A stretch of 64,000 nt of DNA from an uncultured Microbacterium sp. (GCF_937927635.1 NZ_CALBRW010000017.1:300952-364951), one strand, 5' to 3'. Shown: positions 1 to 10,415, counted from the stretch's first letter. Translations and numbers: made by a program. Notes: generated from the letters alone by a model not told the origin.

Positions 1-25
1 AGAACCCTATTGAGGAGGCACTGAG

Positions 26-238
26 ATGAACGCTACGACTGAGCGAGAGACCCTCCCGTACCGCCTCACCGCGATGGACCGCTGCGATTCCTGCGGGGCG
101 CAGGCTTACATCGCCGCCGAGGTGAACGGCACGGAGATGCTCTTCTGCGCACACCACGGCCGCAAGTACGAGGAGAAGCTGCGCGCCGTCGCCACCAGCT
201 GGCATGACGAGACCGCGCGCCTCATCGACGCGAACTGA
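26..238 (+). CDS. small two-CxxC-type protein (DUF7455-like)
   Basis: A 70-residue protein of unknown function. A CDSCGA motif near residue 20 and a CAHH motif near residue 42 resemble half-sites of a small zinc ribbon, so metal binding is likely. The size and motif spacing match the short DUF7455-type proteins that are common in actinobacteria. A strong GAGGAGG ribosome site lies just upstream of the ATG. The gene converges on the racemase-like gene that ends about 20 bases downstream. The family assignment is from memory of such proteins; no function is claimed. Confidence 0.8.
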   Translation: MNATTERETLPYRLTAMDRCDSCGAQAYIAAEVNGTEMLFCAHHGRKYEEKLRAVATSWHDETARLIDAN

Positions 239-261
239 TCGTCAGCCGACCGGACTGACCG

Positions 262-1317
262 TCAGTCGACGAAGGTCCGCCTGATCCGCGGGGAGAGCCT
301 CAACAGGATCTCCTCGCCGATCGATCCGATGTGCTCGCCGAGGGTGGTCGCGTCCGATTCGCCGTGCTCCCCCGGTCCGAAGACATGCACGAGGTCGCCG
401 ACGGCGGCATCCGCCCAGGCCTCGAGCGTGACCCTCGAGGCGTCGACCGCCGTGATCCGCCGCGGTCCCGCCGGGGTCCCGACCTCGGCGCCGACCAGCG
501 TCGTGGGCAGACCGTCCAGTGCGCCGATGCCGACCTCCACCCCCGCGCCGTCCACCCGCACGACGGGCGCGACGAGCGAAGCGATCGGTGCGACACCGGG
601 AAGCCGGGGCCCGTCGCCTGAGCGGATGCCGTAGCAGAACGCGCCGATCCTGCTGACCGTCCCCCGCAGCTCGGGCCGCCACCACGACGCGGCGGAAGCG
701 GTGAGGTGCAGTGCCTGCGGCGACCCGCCGGCGGCTCGCACAGCAGCGACAGCCTGATCGAACGCGCTTGCCGCCTCGTCGTCCTCCTCGTCGCTGGCCT
801 CCGCGAGGTGACTCCAGACGCCCTCCAGCACGATCGAACCGCGCCGCTCCGCCTCCAGGGTTGCGTCCACCGCCCGACCCCACTCCTCGGGGCGGAAGCC
901 GTTCCTGTGCAGGCCCGTGTCGATCTTCAGGTGCACGCGCGCGGTGGCATGCAGCGCCTCAGCAGCACGGATCACCTGCTGGAGGTACGGCTCGGTGCCA
1001 ACCCCGAGATCGATGTCGGCGCTGATCGCGGCGCGCGCCTCGTCCTCACTGGAAGTGGCCCAGGCGAACACCCGGGGGCCCGTGCCGGCACGCGCACGGA
1101 TGCGCAGCGAAGTGGGGATGTCGTAGCCGCCGAACCAGCGCACGACCGCGTCGGATGCCGTGATCGCGTCGACGACGGCCTCGATGCCATGACCGTACGC
1201 ATCGTCCTTCATGACGACCATGAGCTCTGAGGGCGCGATCCGCCGCTGGACGGCGAAGATGTTGTCGACGAGCCGTCCTCGCGAGATGACCAGCTCGGGT
1301 GCGTTCACTCGGTCCAT
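262..1317 (-). CDS. alanine-racemase-like protein, PLP-lysine half
   Basis: This is a fold-type III PLP barrel protein of the alanine racemase family (351 aa; typical Alr is 360-380). The PLP motif MKDDAYGHG puts the Schiff-base lysine at residue 37, and the C-terminal end keeps an Alr-like IGSIGEEILLRLSPR stretch. The segment that should carry the second catalytic residue (a VSYG tyrosine, Tyr265 in classical Alr) is missing: the chain passes from the first beta strand straight to VEVGIGALDGLP. Its start overlaps the preceding gene by 13 bases, so it is the last gene of a coupled ATP-grasp/racemase/racemase operon. On its own it should lack the acid-base Tyr. The substrate is unknown. Confidence 0.85.
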   Translation of the reverse strand: MDRVNAPELVISRGRLVDNIFAVQRRIAPSELMVVMKDDAYGHGIEAVVDAITASDAVVRWFGGYDIPTSLRIRARAGTGPRVFAWATSSEDEARAAISADIDLGVGTEPYLQQVIRAAEALHATARVHLKIDTGLHRNGFRPEEWGRAVDATLEAERRGSIVLEGVWSHLAEASDEEDDEAASAFDQAVAAVRAAGGSPQALHLTASAASWWRPELRGTVSRIGAFCYGIRSGDGPRLPGVAPIASLVAPVVRVDGAGVEVGIGALDGLPTTLVGAEVGTPAGPRRITAVDASRVTLEAWADAAVGDLVHVFGPGEHGESDATTLGEHIGSIGEEILLRLSPRIRRTFVD

Positions 1318-1976
1318 TCGCGATCCCCCTTGAGCCCGACGATGGTCACGAGCTCACCGGCGGTCAGGCCACTGACACGCACCCAGTTCTCGAGCTGATC
1401 GCGGGCGGGACCCGTGCCACCGAAGTAGACCACCTCATCACCCACCACGGGGTCCACCGCGCTCACATCGACCACGCAGACGTCCATCGCGACGCGCCCG
1501 ACGATCGGGCAGAGCACACCCCCGACCTCGACCAGCGCCCGGTTGCTGAGAGCCCGCACGATGCCCTGAGCGTAGCCGCCGGTGACCAGGGCCACCGTGC
1601 TCTCGCGCTCCGCGCGATACGTGTACCCGTACGACACGGCATCGCCGGGCAGCAGCCGCTTGGTCGACATCACCTGGCCGCGCAGGGTCATGGCGGGTGC
1701 AGACGGGATCCCGTACAGCGCGGAGGCGTCGACATCGGGAACCCCGTCGCGGCGCGCGCGGATGCCGGCTCCTCGAAGCCGATCGACCTGATCCGGATCC
1801 ACGAGCACCTCAGGAACGCCGGCGGCGGACACGATCCGGGCGGCCTCGAGCGCTCCGTGTCCGTAGGCGTCACCGCGCAGGTCTGCGAGCATCCCCCCGG
1901 CGACTGCGGCGGCGCGGCGGCGCAGCACCGACGCGTCGACGAGCACGCGCGTGCTGCTCGTCAGCGGAAGCGTCAT
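1305..1976 (-). CDS. alanine-racemase-like protein, catalytic-tyrosine half
   Basis: A short protein (223 aa) that keeps the start of an Alr barrel (DAYGHG), then jumps to the end of the barrel (ALYGIP) and a complete C-terminal Alr domain. The PLP lysine position is Arg34. The C-terminal catalytic tyrosine is present as Tyr116 in AVSYGYTYRA, with the usual Met164-Asp165 in GRVAMD. It is thus the complement of the next gene, which has the lysine but not the tyrosine. The ATG at 1976 overlaps the upstream ATP-grasp stop by 4 bases (ATGA). The ORF can be extended upstream, but that extension is the shadow of the ATP-grasp gene. Automatic annotation would probably call this a partial alanine racemase. 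Confidence 0.85.
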   Translation of the reverse strand: MTLPLTSSTRVLVDASVLRRRAAAVAGGMLADLRGDAYGHGALEAARIVSAAGVPEVLVDPDQVDRLRGAGIRARRDGVPDVDASALYGIPSAPAMTLRGQVMSTKRLLPGDAVSYGYTYRAERESTVALVTGGYAQGIVRALSNRALVEVGGVLCPIVGRVAMDVCVVDVSAVDPVVGDEVVYFGGTGPARDQLENWVRVSGLTAGELVTIVGLKGDREWTE

Positions 1977-3010
1977 CGGCGACTGGCCTCGATCACGGGA
2001 AGGTGACGTGCGCGGCTGCCGGTGCGGATCCCCGTGGCGCTCACGCGCGTCTCGTACAGGCCGGGGGTCCAGTTGCCCTCGATGATCATGGGCCCGTCGG
2101 GACCGACGGCGACATCCCAGCCGACGTACGGCACGGTGGGGATCTCGCGCGCCGCGCGGTCCACGATCTCCAGCACCTGGTCCCACAGCGGCACCTGGAA
2201 GTCGACGATGGACTCCCCCGACTCCGGGTGCGTCACGTAGCGGCTGATGTGCTTGCCGGTGTGGCCGGGGCCGAAGGACTTCCCGTTCTCGTCGATCATC
2301 GAGAAGAAGCCGCCCCAGGTGAACTGGTCGCTGACGGCGCCGCGTCCGAACTTCTGCGCGGTCATCAGCACGTGCACCTTCTCACCGTCGAAGAAGGTCG
2401 CCACGCGCGTCGTGTTGACCGTGCCGGCGCAGTACTTGGCCAGGTACGGATGCTGCACGATGGGCTCTTCGATCAGGCGCTCACCGCGCTCGCGGAGCTC
2501 GGCCCGCAGCGCGTCGATGTCGGAGTGCTCCGCGGTGTCATAGCGGAAGACGCCCTTGCCCTCGCGTCCGACGGGCTTCTTCGCGATGATGATCGGATGC
2601 CGCTCCACGAAGGAGCGGAAGTCCTCCGGGGTGCTGTCCTCGAGGTCCATCCACTCGCGGCCCAGGTAGGCGGCGAAGCGCTTGTTGAATGCGAGCTTGT
2701 CCTGGAACTGCAGGGCGTCGACCTTGTCGTTCAGGGCCTCGGCCAGGTGGTGCTGCACGAGCGAGGTCATGAACGTCTTGCGTTCGGCCCTGGTCAGCAG
2801 CGCGAAGTCGGCTTCGTAGTAGTCGATGTACGCCGTGTCGTGGAACGCCGCCCAGATGAGCATGTCCACGAAGATCTTCGGTGCCCACTTGCCCTGCTCC
2901 TTCGCGATCTGCGTCGCGAACGCCCAGACCCGGGAGGGGCCGGATGCCAGTGCACGCTTCATCAGGTACTTCAGGCGCGCCGTCGCAGCGACATCTCGGG
3001 ACACAGGCAA
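1973..3010 (-). CDS. sugar-transfer-associated-type ATP-grasp protein
   Basis: An ATP-grasp ligase-like protein of 345 aa resembling the ATPgrasp_ST family (PF14397). Visible features are the nucleotide-binding lysines in IIIAKKPVGREGKGVF (about residues 145-160), a VNTTRVATF core strand, and the C-terminal metal-binding strand GWDVAVGPDGPMIIEGNW. It is homologous to the divergent neighbour at 3097 along the whole length. It is the first gene of a three-gene operon with overlapping racemase-like genes, so its product probably acts with them. ATP-grasp enzymes join a carboxylate to an amine through an acyl phosphate; the actual substrates here cannot be read from sequence. Confidence 0.85.
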   Translation of the reverse strand: MPVSRDVAATARLKYLMKRALASGPSRVWAFATQIAKEQGKWAPKIFVDMLIWAAFHDTAYIDYYEADFALLTRAERKTFMTSLVQHHLAEALNDKVDALQFQDKLAFNKRFAAYLGREWMDLEDSTPEDFRSFVERHPIIIAKKPVGREGKGVFRYDTAEHSDIDALRAELRERGERLIEEPIVQHPYLAKYCAGTVNTTRVATFFDGEKVHVLMTAQKFGRGAVSDQFTWGGFFSMIDENGKSFGPGHTGKHISRYVTHPESGESIVDFQVPLWDQVLEIVDRAAREIPTVPYVGWDVAVGPDGPMIIEGNWTPGLYETRVSATGIRTGSRARHLPVIEASRR

Positions 3011-3096
3011 CCTCTCGTCAGGACGGGTGGGACCGTCTCATAGTAGTGGCTCCGCCCCGGAGAACCCCGGGAACACGGGTCTGTTAGCCTGGTTCG

Positions 3097-4128
3097 GTGG
3101 ATCAGAAGCGTTTGCGCATCCGGTACCTCTTCGACCGGGCTCGGCGTCTGAATCCGACTCAGCTCCTCGAGCTCGCCCACCAGGTGAAGAGGATCTCGAA
3201 GGCCCCGGTACCCGTCATCATCGGCGACATGCTGTGGTGCTCGGTGCGCTACGAGATGGGCTTCCGCGACTACGTCGTGTGGGACATCCGGATGCTGAAG
3301 GCGGCCGAGCGGCGCACCTGGATGACGCATCCGAAGGCGTTCCGTCTGAACAAGACGCTCAACGCACCCGAGGCCAGGCAGCTGCTGCAGGACAAGAAGC
3401 AGTTCCTGATCGACTTCGCCGACCTCACGCACCGCGAGTGGATCGATGCGGCCACCGCCACGGATGACGAGACCCGCGACTTCCTCAGCCGGCATCCGCG
3501 AGTGATCGCCAAGCCCGCCGCCGGCGAGGGCGGGGCCGGCATTTCCATCTACGAGTCCGCCGAGATCACGGACGTCGCCGCCTGGCGCGCCGAGCTCGTC
3601 GCGAACGATCAGACGCTCCTGGAGCAGGTGCTCGCGCAGCACGACGACCTGAACGCCGTCTACCCCGACAGCGTGAACACCGTGCGCATGATCACCTATC
3701 GCGACCCGCACGGCGAGCTGCACGTGATCGCCTCGGTGCTGCGCATCGGCAACGGCGCCGTCATCGACAACTTCGCCTCGGGCGGCATGTTCACCATGCT
3801 CGACGACGAGGGCGTGGCACTGTACCCGGCCGTGGACAAGCAGTCCAACATCTACCGCGAGCACCCGAGGACCGGCATGACCATCAAGGGCATCCGCGTG
3901 CCGTTCTTCGACCGCGTGGTCGAGATGGTGACGGAGGCCTCCACGCGGCTGCCCACCGTCCCGTACGTGGGCTGGGACATCGCGATCACCCCGGAGGGTC
4001 CGGCGCTCATCGAGGCGAACCACAACTCCAGCGTGTTCCAGATGAAGCCCTCGGCGTCCGGCATCCGCACCGGTCTGCTGCACCGCTACCGCGACGCCAT
4101 CGGCGCTGACATCGTCGACAAGCGCTGA
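3097..4128 (+). CDS. second sugar-transfer-associated-type ATP-grasp protein
   Basis: A 343-aa paralogue of the ATP-grasp protein encoded divergently at 3010, sharing the order of motifs: VIAKPAAGEGGAGISIY for nucleotide binding, SVNTVRMITY in the core, and YVGWDIAITPEGPALIEAN near the C terminus. The two genes share an 86-base divergent control region. The GTG start lies at 3097, with little Shine-Dalgarno signal. Two related but diverged ATP-grasp enzymes next to a racemase pair suggest successive ligation steps on a common acceptor (inference). A lone capsule-type role is an alternative, but no glycosyltransferase is nearby. Confidence 0.85.
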   Translation: MDQKRLRIRYLFDRARRLNPTQLLELAHQVKRISKAPVPVIIGDMLWCSVRYEMGFRDYVVWDIRMLKAAERRTWMTHPKAFRLNKTLNAPEARQLLQDKKQFLIDFADLTHREWIDAATATDDETRDFLSRHPRVIAKPAAGEGGAGISIYESAEITDVAAWRAELVANDQTLLEQVLAQHDDLNAVYPDSVNTVRMITYRDPHGELHVIASVLRIGNGAVIDNFASGGMFTMLDDEGVALYPAVDKQSNIYREHPRTGMTIKGIRVPFFDRVVEMVTEASTRLPTVPYVGWDIAITPEGPALIEANHNSSVFQMKPSASGIRTGLLHRYRDAIGADIVDKR

Positions 4129-4149
4129 GGCCGCCGGCGCCGCGTCGAC

Positions 4150-4185
4150 GTGCGCCGACCGGCCGACTCAGCCGCGTCGGCGCAC
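4150..4185. terminator. convergent terminator hairpin
   Basis: Perfect 10-bp inverted repeat (GTGCGCCGAC at 4150-4159, GTCGGCGCAC at 4176-4185) whose loop can form a further 4-bp stem. It lies between the ends of the convergent ATP-grasp and murJ genes and covers the last codons of murJ. There is no T tract, as is usual in high-GC actinobacteria. Confidence 0.6.
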
Positions 4186-5754
4186 GGCATCCAGCGCGAT
4201 GCGCAGCTCGGGGACCCGCAGCACCGCCAGCAGCGCCGCGTACACGACCGCCACGACGGCGCCGATCACGCACGAGCCCACGGCACCCATCAGCTGACTG
4301 TTCAGCATCCAGCCCTGCGCGCCGCCGGACAGCAGGTACACGCCGTAGCCGGCGAGCCCTGCCGGGATCGCCGCGACCGCGAAGCGCAGCAGCGCCAGCC
4401 ACGTCGGCATCAGTCCGAGCGGCCCGAGCTTGCGACGCAAGAGGATCGTGGCGAGCACGGTCTGCAGGATGCCCGCGCACGACTGCACGAGCGCGACCAC
4501 CGCCGCCATCCAGGCCAGCGGGGTGGTGAACGAGACCACGATCGTGCCGGTCAGCACCAGCACGGCCTGCACGATCGTGAACACGAACGGGGTGCGGGCG
4601 TCGCCGTAGGCGTAGAACGTGCGCTGCACGATGAACAGCACTGCCATCGGAATCAGGCTCACCAGGTACGCCAGCAGCACCGGCGCGGTGATCACGGCAT
4701 CCGCTGCGGAACTGCTGAACACCCGGGTGGCGGCGACAGACGCTGCGGCTACCGCGGCGGTGCCCGCCATCACCAGCACCCCCAGCACGCGGATGGACTG
4801 GCCGATGTCGTCCCGCACGTGATCGTGGCGCTCCGCCGAGGCATGCTCGCTGAGGCGGGTGAAGTACGGGGTGCCGATGGCCAGGATGATCACCGAGTAC
4901 GGGACCATGTACACCAGCCAGGCCAGCCCCGATGCCTGCACGGAGGGGTGGTCGCCGGATGCGGCGGTGACGACGGAGGACTGCACGATGCCGACCAGCT
5001 GGCCGAGCAGAGTGGTCATCAGGGTCCACGTGGCGAGCCGGCCCAGCGTGCCCAGGCCCATGCCGCGCCAGTGGAAGTCCAGTCGCAGCGGGATCCCCAC
5101 TCGACGCCAGAAGAACAGCAGCACGATGGTCTGCGCGACGATGCCGAGGGTCGCCGTGCCGGCGAACAGCGCGATCATCTCCGGAGTCCACTCCGAGGCG
5201 ATGCGCCGGTCGCCGCCGAACATCATCATGAACGCCAGGAAGCCGACGATGGAGACGATGTTGTTGCTGATGGGCGCCCACGCGTAGGGGCCGAACACGC
5301 GCCTGGCATTGAGGATCTCCCCCAGCAGCGCGAACATGCCGTAGAAGAAGAGCTGCGGGATGCACCAGTACGCGAATGCCACGGCCAGCGTGTACTGCGC
5401 TCCCTGGTAGTGCGGTGCGTACAGCGAGACCAGGGCCGGGGCCGCGAACACGGCGACGACCGTGACACCGCCGACGAGAATCATGCCCATCGTCAGCAGC
5501 TTCGCGAGGAACGCGTGCCCGCCGTCCTTCTGCGCGCTGGCACGCACCACCTGCGGCACGATCACGCCGGTCAGCAGGCCTGCCGATATCACCTGGTAGA
5601 TGGCGTTCGGCAGCTGGTTGGCGGTCGCGAATGCGTCGGTCGCCTGACCGATGCTGCCGACGGCGGCGACCAGGACGGTCGCGCGCAGCAGCCCCGTGAT
5701 CCGCGAGGTGAGCGTCCCTGCGGCGATCAGCGCGCTGGCGCGACCGAGTCCCAT
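4168..5754 (-). CDS. murJ: lipid II flippase MurJ (MviN family)
   Basis: A polytopic membrane protein (528 aa) of the MOP superfamily, with about 14 hydrophobic segments and the MurJ-like N terminus GLGRASALIAAGTLTSRITGLLRA. MurJ moves lipid-linked peptidoglycan precursor across the cytoplasmic membrane. The central GDARTPF-type loop near residue 360 is a family hallmark. It is convergent with the ATP-grasp gene and upstream of the CofE-like/sigA genes. Some actinobacterial MurJ carry a C-terminal pseudokinase extension; here the protein ends soon after the last helix. Its place beside racemase and ligase genes supports a cell-wall role for them. Confidence 0.93.
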   Translation of the reverse strand: MGLGRASALIAAGTLTSRITGLLRATVLVAAVGSIGQATDAFATANQLPNAIYQVISAGLLTGVIVPQVVRASAQKDGGHAFLAKLLTMGMILVGGVTVVAVFAAPALVSLYAPHYQGAQYTLAVAFAYWCIPQLFFYGMFALLGEILNARRVFGPYAWAPISNNIVSIVGFLAFMMMFGGDRRIASEWTPEMIALFAGTATLGIVAQTIVLLFFWRRVGIPLRLDFHWRGMGLGTLGRLATWTLMTTLLGQLVGIVQSSVVTAASGDHPSVQASGLAWLVYMVPYSVIILAIGTPYFTRLSEHASAERHDHVRDDIGQSIRVLGVLVMAGTAAVAAASVAATRVFSSSAADAVITAPVLLAYLVSLIPMAVLFIVQRTFYAYGDARTPFVFTIVQAVLVLTGTIVVSFTTPLAWMAAVVALVQSCAGILQTVLATILLRRKLGPLGLMPTWLALLRFAVAAIPAGLAGYGVYLLSGGAQGWMLNSQLMGAVGSCVIGAVVAVVYAALLAVLRVPELRIALDAVRRRG

Positions 5755-5772
5755 GCGTCCGATCCGCTGCCG

Positions 5773-6467
5773 TCAGGCTGTGCGGATGATCCCCAGCGGG
5801 GTGGACTCGTGGCCCTGACCCAGCGGGTTGTCCTTGAGGATGCGCACCAGGCGCGCCTCACCGGCACGATCGAGTGTGGAGCCCAGGATGTTGCCGCCGA
5901 TGTCGTTGATGTCCACGACGGCCACGTCGGCCTTGACCTCCAGCAGACCCTGCAGGTGCTCGGCGACCTGCGCGGGCTTCTCCGGGCCCAGCACCACGGC
6001 CGTGTTGTACGGCGGAATGGTGTGCTTCGTGGGTCCGTCGATGGAGCGGGCACGGTAGCCCGCCACTCGGTAGAAGTCACCGCGACGGCCGAACAGCTTG
6101 GTCACGGCCGAGACGGCCGCAGCCAGCAGGATGCGCGGCGTGCCGCACTCGCGCAGCGCCATCTCCATGGTCTCGGGCATGCCCAGGCCGATGCCGTAGG
6201 TGGTGCGCGTGACGTACTTCGACAGGAACCGCGCCAGCCCCCGCGGCTCGATCTCGTCGATCTGGAACGAGCGCCCCTGCGTGATCGCGACGATCTTCTC
6301 GGTCACGAACAGCAGGTCGCCCTGCTGCAGCTGCCCGGCGGTGAACTGCCGCACGACGGCGTCCAGGTCATCGCCCGGCATCACCACTGTGGTGCGGATC
6401 GGGATGCGCTGGTACGAGACGCCGTCGACGTCGACGCTGAGGGCCTTGCCCTTGTTCGCCTCCGCCA

Positions 6468-6468
<1 letters not shown>
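5773..6468 (-). CDS. coenzyme F420:L-glutamate ligase-like (CofE family) protein
   Basis: A 231-aa protein similar to the CofE/FbiB N-terminal fold (PF01996): GDLLFVTEKIVAITQGR near the start, a GRRGDFYRVAG stretch, TIPPYNTAVVLGPEKP, and the metal-site-like DINDIGGNILG. CofE adds glutamate to coenzyme F420-0, but no other F420 gene is in the window, so the family name should not be taken as function. The ATG at 6468 overlaps the sigA stop by one base (TGATG), so the gene is translationally coupled to the primary sigma factor. An extension of the ORF to 7209 is the shadow of sigA. Confidence 0.75.
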
Positions 6469-7736
<1,268 letters not shown>

Positions 7737-7901
7737 GTTTCGCCTTTCATGGAGCGGTGCACGCGCTCCGGGCCTTTTCGGACACTAGTAAGACCCTTGT
7801 CAAGCCCGATCACGAGAATCGGTGCTTGACAACGGGTCAGACGACCATTATCACACACATGAGAGCGGCCGACGTCCTCCACCATGCACAGGCGCGTCGC
7901 G

Positions 7902-8831
7902 TCAGCTGTGCTTGTCGTCGTCGCCGGTGCGGCGATCGGCGAGATAGCGCTCCAGTTCGGCCGCCAGCTCGTCGGCGCTGGGCAGATCGCGCTCATCGAA
8001 CGAGGCATCCGCCTCGCCGTCGTCCTCTCGGCCGGCCATGTACGCGTCGTACCGGCGCTCGAGGGTGTGCACCATGTTGGTGAGCTCCTCGTTGCCCCGC
8101 ACCTGCTCCTCGACGCGGGCGTGGTACTCCTCGCGGCTCTGGTGCACCTCGTCCATGCGCAGCACGAGTCCGGTGGCGACCATCAGCCGGTCGGCGGCGG
8201 TGATCACGGTGTCGGGGTACTCGGTGTCGGCCAGGTAGTGCGGCACCAGCAGCACGAATCCCGCCACGCGGATGTCGTGCTGGATCAGCCGGTACTCCAG
8301 CAGGTGCCCGGCCGTGGCGGGGACCTGCGTGCGAGGCCGCCACACCGAATGCGCGGCGATCAGCTCGCGGCGGTTGCCGCTGACGGTCGTGCCCAGCGGC
8401 CGGGTGTGCGGCACCGGCATGGCGATCGAATGGATCCACGACACCGAGGCGACCTGGAAACCCTCCGCGAAGCTGACCACGGCATCCGTGAACGCGTTCC
8501 AGGCGAAATCCGGCTCGTAGCCGGCCAGCAGCAGGAACTTCTGTCCCAGCGCGTCGTGCGCGAGCGAGAGCTCTAGCCGCGCGGGGCGGAACTCGGTGAG
8601 ATGGTCCTGGTCGAACACGATGACCGGACGGCGGGCGCGGTAGTCCAGCAGCACGTCGTTGTCGAAGGAGATGAGCGGCTGCGGGGAGGTGGTGTCCTGC
8701 AGGTGGTCGATCAGCCCCGACACGGCGTTGCCGGCGTCGGTGAAGCCCGTGAGCAGGATGACCAGGGGAAGGCCGGTGGGCACATCGGGTGCTCCGGCGA
8801 TCGACTCGTACAGCGGCGCGGAGAAGGGCAT
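7902..8831 (-). CDS. PAC2 family protein (proteasome assembly chaperone-like)
   Basis: A 309-aa soluble protein of the PAC2 family, with the typical N-terminal LPLVILLTGFTDAGNAV strand-turn, a WIHSIAMPVPHTRP segment and a C-terminal acidic helical tail (residues 225-300). The name comes from a eukaryotic proteasome assembly factor; in actinobacteria the family is widespread and its exact role is not settled. No proteasome genes are visible here. It lies upstream of sigA on the same strand and is divergent from pepA, with about 108 bases between the two starts. Confidence 0.88.
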   Translation of the reverse strand: MPFSAPLYESIAGAPDVPTGLPLVILLTGFTDAGNAVSGLIDHLQDTTSPQPLISFDNDVLLDYRARRPVIVFDQDHLTEFRPARLELSLAHDALGQKFLLLAGYEPDFAWNAFTDAVVSFAEGFQVASVSWIHSIAMPVPHTRPLGTTVSGNRRELIAAHSVWRPRTQVPATAGHLLEYRLIQHDIRVAGFVLLVPHYLADTEYPDTVITAADRLMVATGLVLRMDEVHQSREEYHARVEEQVRGNEELTNMVHTLERRYDAYMAGREDDGEADASFDERDLPSADELAAELERYLADRRTGDDDKHS

Positions 8832-8939
8832 GGGTCAATGCTACGAGCAGGGGGCGTCATGCGGCCCCGCTCATGCTGACAGCGAACACGGCCCCGAGGG
8901 TGTCCGCGGCGCCGGGCGGGCGATCCCTAGGATGGAGTC

Positions 8940-10415
8940 ATGACGCTTCCCGCGATCTCGCACACCACCGATCCGTTCCCAGGAATCGCTGCAGACGCCG
9001 CAGTGCTCGTCATCCCCGACCCCGCCACCGCCCACGAGGCGCTGGACGGATACCCGGGACTGTCCGCCGCCCTCGAGGGCATCGGATACAAGGGCACCGC
9101 GTCGGCAAGCACGCGCGTCCACGTTCCCGAGGTCAGCGACCGGCCGTTCGCCGTCGTCAGCGCCGGGTCCGCCCCGACCGCCGAGAGCGTACGGGATGCC
9201 GTGGCCACCGCCGTGCGCACGCTGACCGGCTTCGCCACGGTCTCGATCGGCTTCGCACCGGGCCTGGAGCAGTTCGCGGATGCCGCCGCCGAGGGCGCCC
9301 TGCTGGGCGGCTACCGCTTCGACGACTACCGTTCCGAGAAGAAGCCGCAGCGCGCGGATTCCGTGGTGCTGCACGCGCCCGCGATCGGTGAGCACGCGCT
9401 GGACGATGCCCGCATCGTGGCGGACGCCGTCGCGCTGGTCAAGGACCTGGTCAACATCCCCGCCGAGTGGCAGAGTCCGGCGCAGCTGGCACAGTCGGCG
9501 GCGGATGCCGTGTCCGGCACTCCCGTCGAGGTGGAGATCCTCGACGAGGCTCAGCTCTCCAAGCAGGGCTTCGGCGGCATCCTGGGCGTCGGGCGCGGTT
9601 CGGACCGCCCTCCGCGCCTGGTGCGCCTGAGCTACTCCCCTGCGAACGCCGTGCGCCACATCGCGCTGGTCGGCAAGGGCATCACCTTCGACACCGGCGG
9701 GCTCTCGCTGAAGCCGCCGACGGGCATGGTCGGCATGAAGTTCGACATGGCCGGGTCTGCCACCGTGCTGGCCACCACCCGCGCCATCGCGCAGCTGGGC
9801 CTGCCCGTGCGCGTCACCGCCTGGATGTGCATCGCCGACAACATGCCCTCCGGCCACGCCACGCGTCCCGGCGACGTGCTGCGGATGCTGGACGGCCAGA
9901 CCGTCGAGGTGCTGAACACCGACGCCGAGGGGCGTCTGGTCATGGCCGACGGCCTGGTCGCCGCCAGCCGCGAGCAGCCTGACGTCATCTTCGATGTCGC
10001 CACGCTCACCGGCGCCATCATCACCGCCCTCGGCATGCGCCACACCGGCGTGATGGGCGAGGAGCAGGCGGTGGCCGAGTACCTGGTCGCGGCCGAGACC
10101 GTCGGCGAGCCGGCCTGGCCGCTGCCGCTGCCGGAGTACATGGAGGACCTGCTCGAGTCGCAGATCGCCGACATGATCAACTCCAACATGGGCGACCGCT
10201 CCGGCGGCTCGCTGTTCGCAGGCCTCTTCCTGCAGCGTTTCGTCGGCCGCACCTCGGATGCCGCCGACGCGCCCCGCATCCCGTGGGTGCACCTGGACAT
10301 CGCCGGCTCCGCCGAGCACAAGGGCTCGCCGTACGGATTCACGGAGAAGGGCCCCACGGGGGCCGCTGTCCGCTCCCTCATCGCTTTCGCCCGCGCATCC
10401 GTCAAGGAGGCATGA
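8940..10415 (+). CDS. pepA: leucyl aminopeptidase (M17)
   Basis: Cytosolic aminopeptidase of the M17 family (491 aa) that removes N-terminal residues from peptides using two metal ions. The signature NTDAEGRL is present near residue 325, with upstream metal-binding KGITFDTGGLSLKP (about residue 245). The N-terminal macro-like domain is present, so the protein is full length. Its stop overlaps the lpd start, and the two genes probably share a transcript. Confidence 0.96.
   Translation: MTLPAISHTTDPFPGIAADAAVLVIPDPATAHEALDGYPGLSAALEGIGYKGTASASTRVHVPEVSDRPFAVVSAGSAPTAESVRDAVATAVRTLTGFATVSIGFAPGLEQFADAAAEGALLGGYRFDDYRSEKKPQRADSVVLHAPAIGEHALDDARIVADAVALVKDLVNIPAEWQSPAQLAQSAADAVSGTPVEVEILDEAQLSKQGFGGILGVGRGSDRPPRLVRLSYSPANAVRHIALVGKGITFDTGGLSLKPPTGMVGMKFDMAGSATVLATTRAIAQLGLPVRVTAWMCIADNMPSGHATRPGDVLRMLDGQTVEVLNTDAEGRLVMADGLVAASREQPDVIFDVATLTGAIITALGMRHTGVMGEEQAVAEYLVAAETVGEPAWPLPLPEYMEDLLESQIADMINSNMGDRSGGSLFAGLFLQRFVGRTSDAADAPRIPWVHLDIAGSAEHKGSPYGFTEKGPTGAAVRSLIAFARASVKEA

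Noticed and set aside
1697..3043. A 448-codon plus-strand frame over the ATP-grasp gene
   Set aside because: Arg-rich composition of a shadow frame; it opposes a clear ATP-grasp protein.
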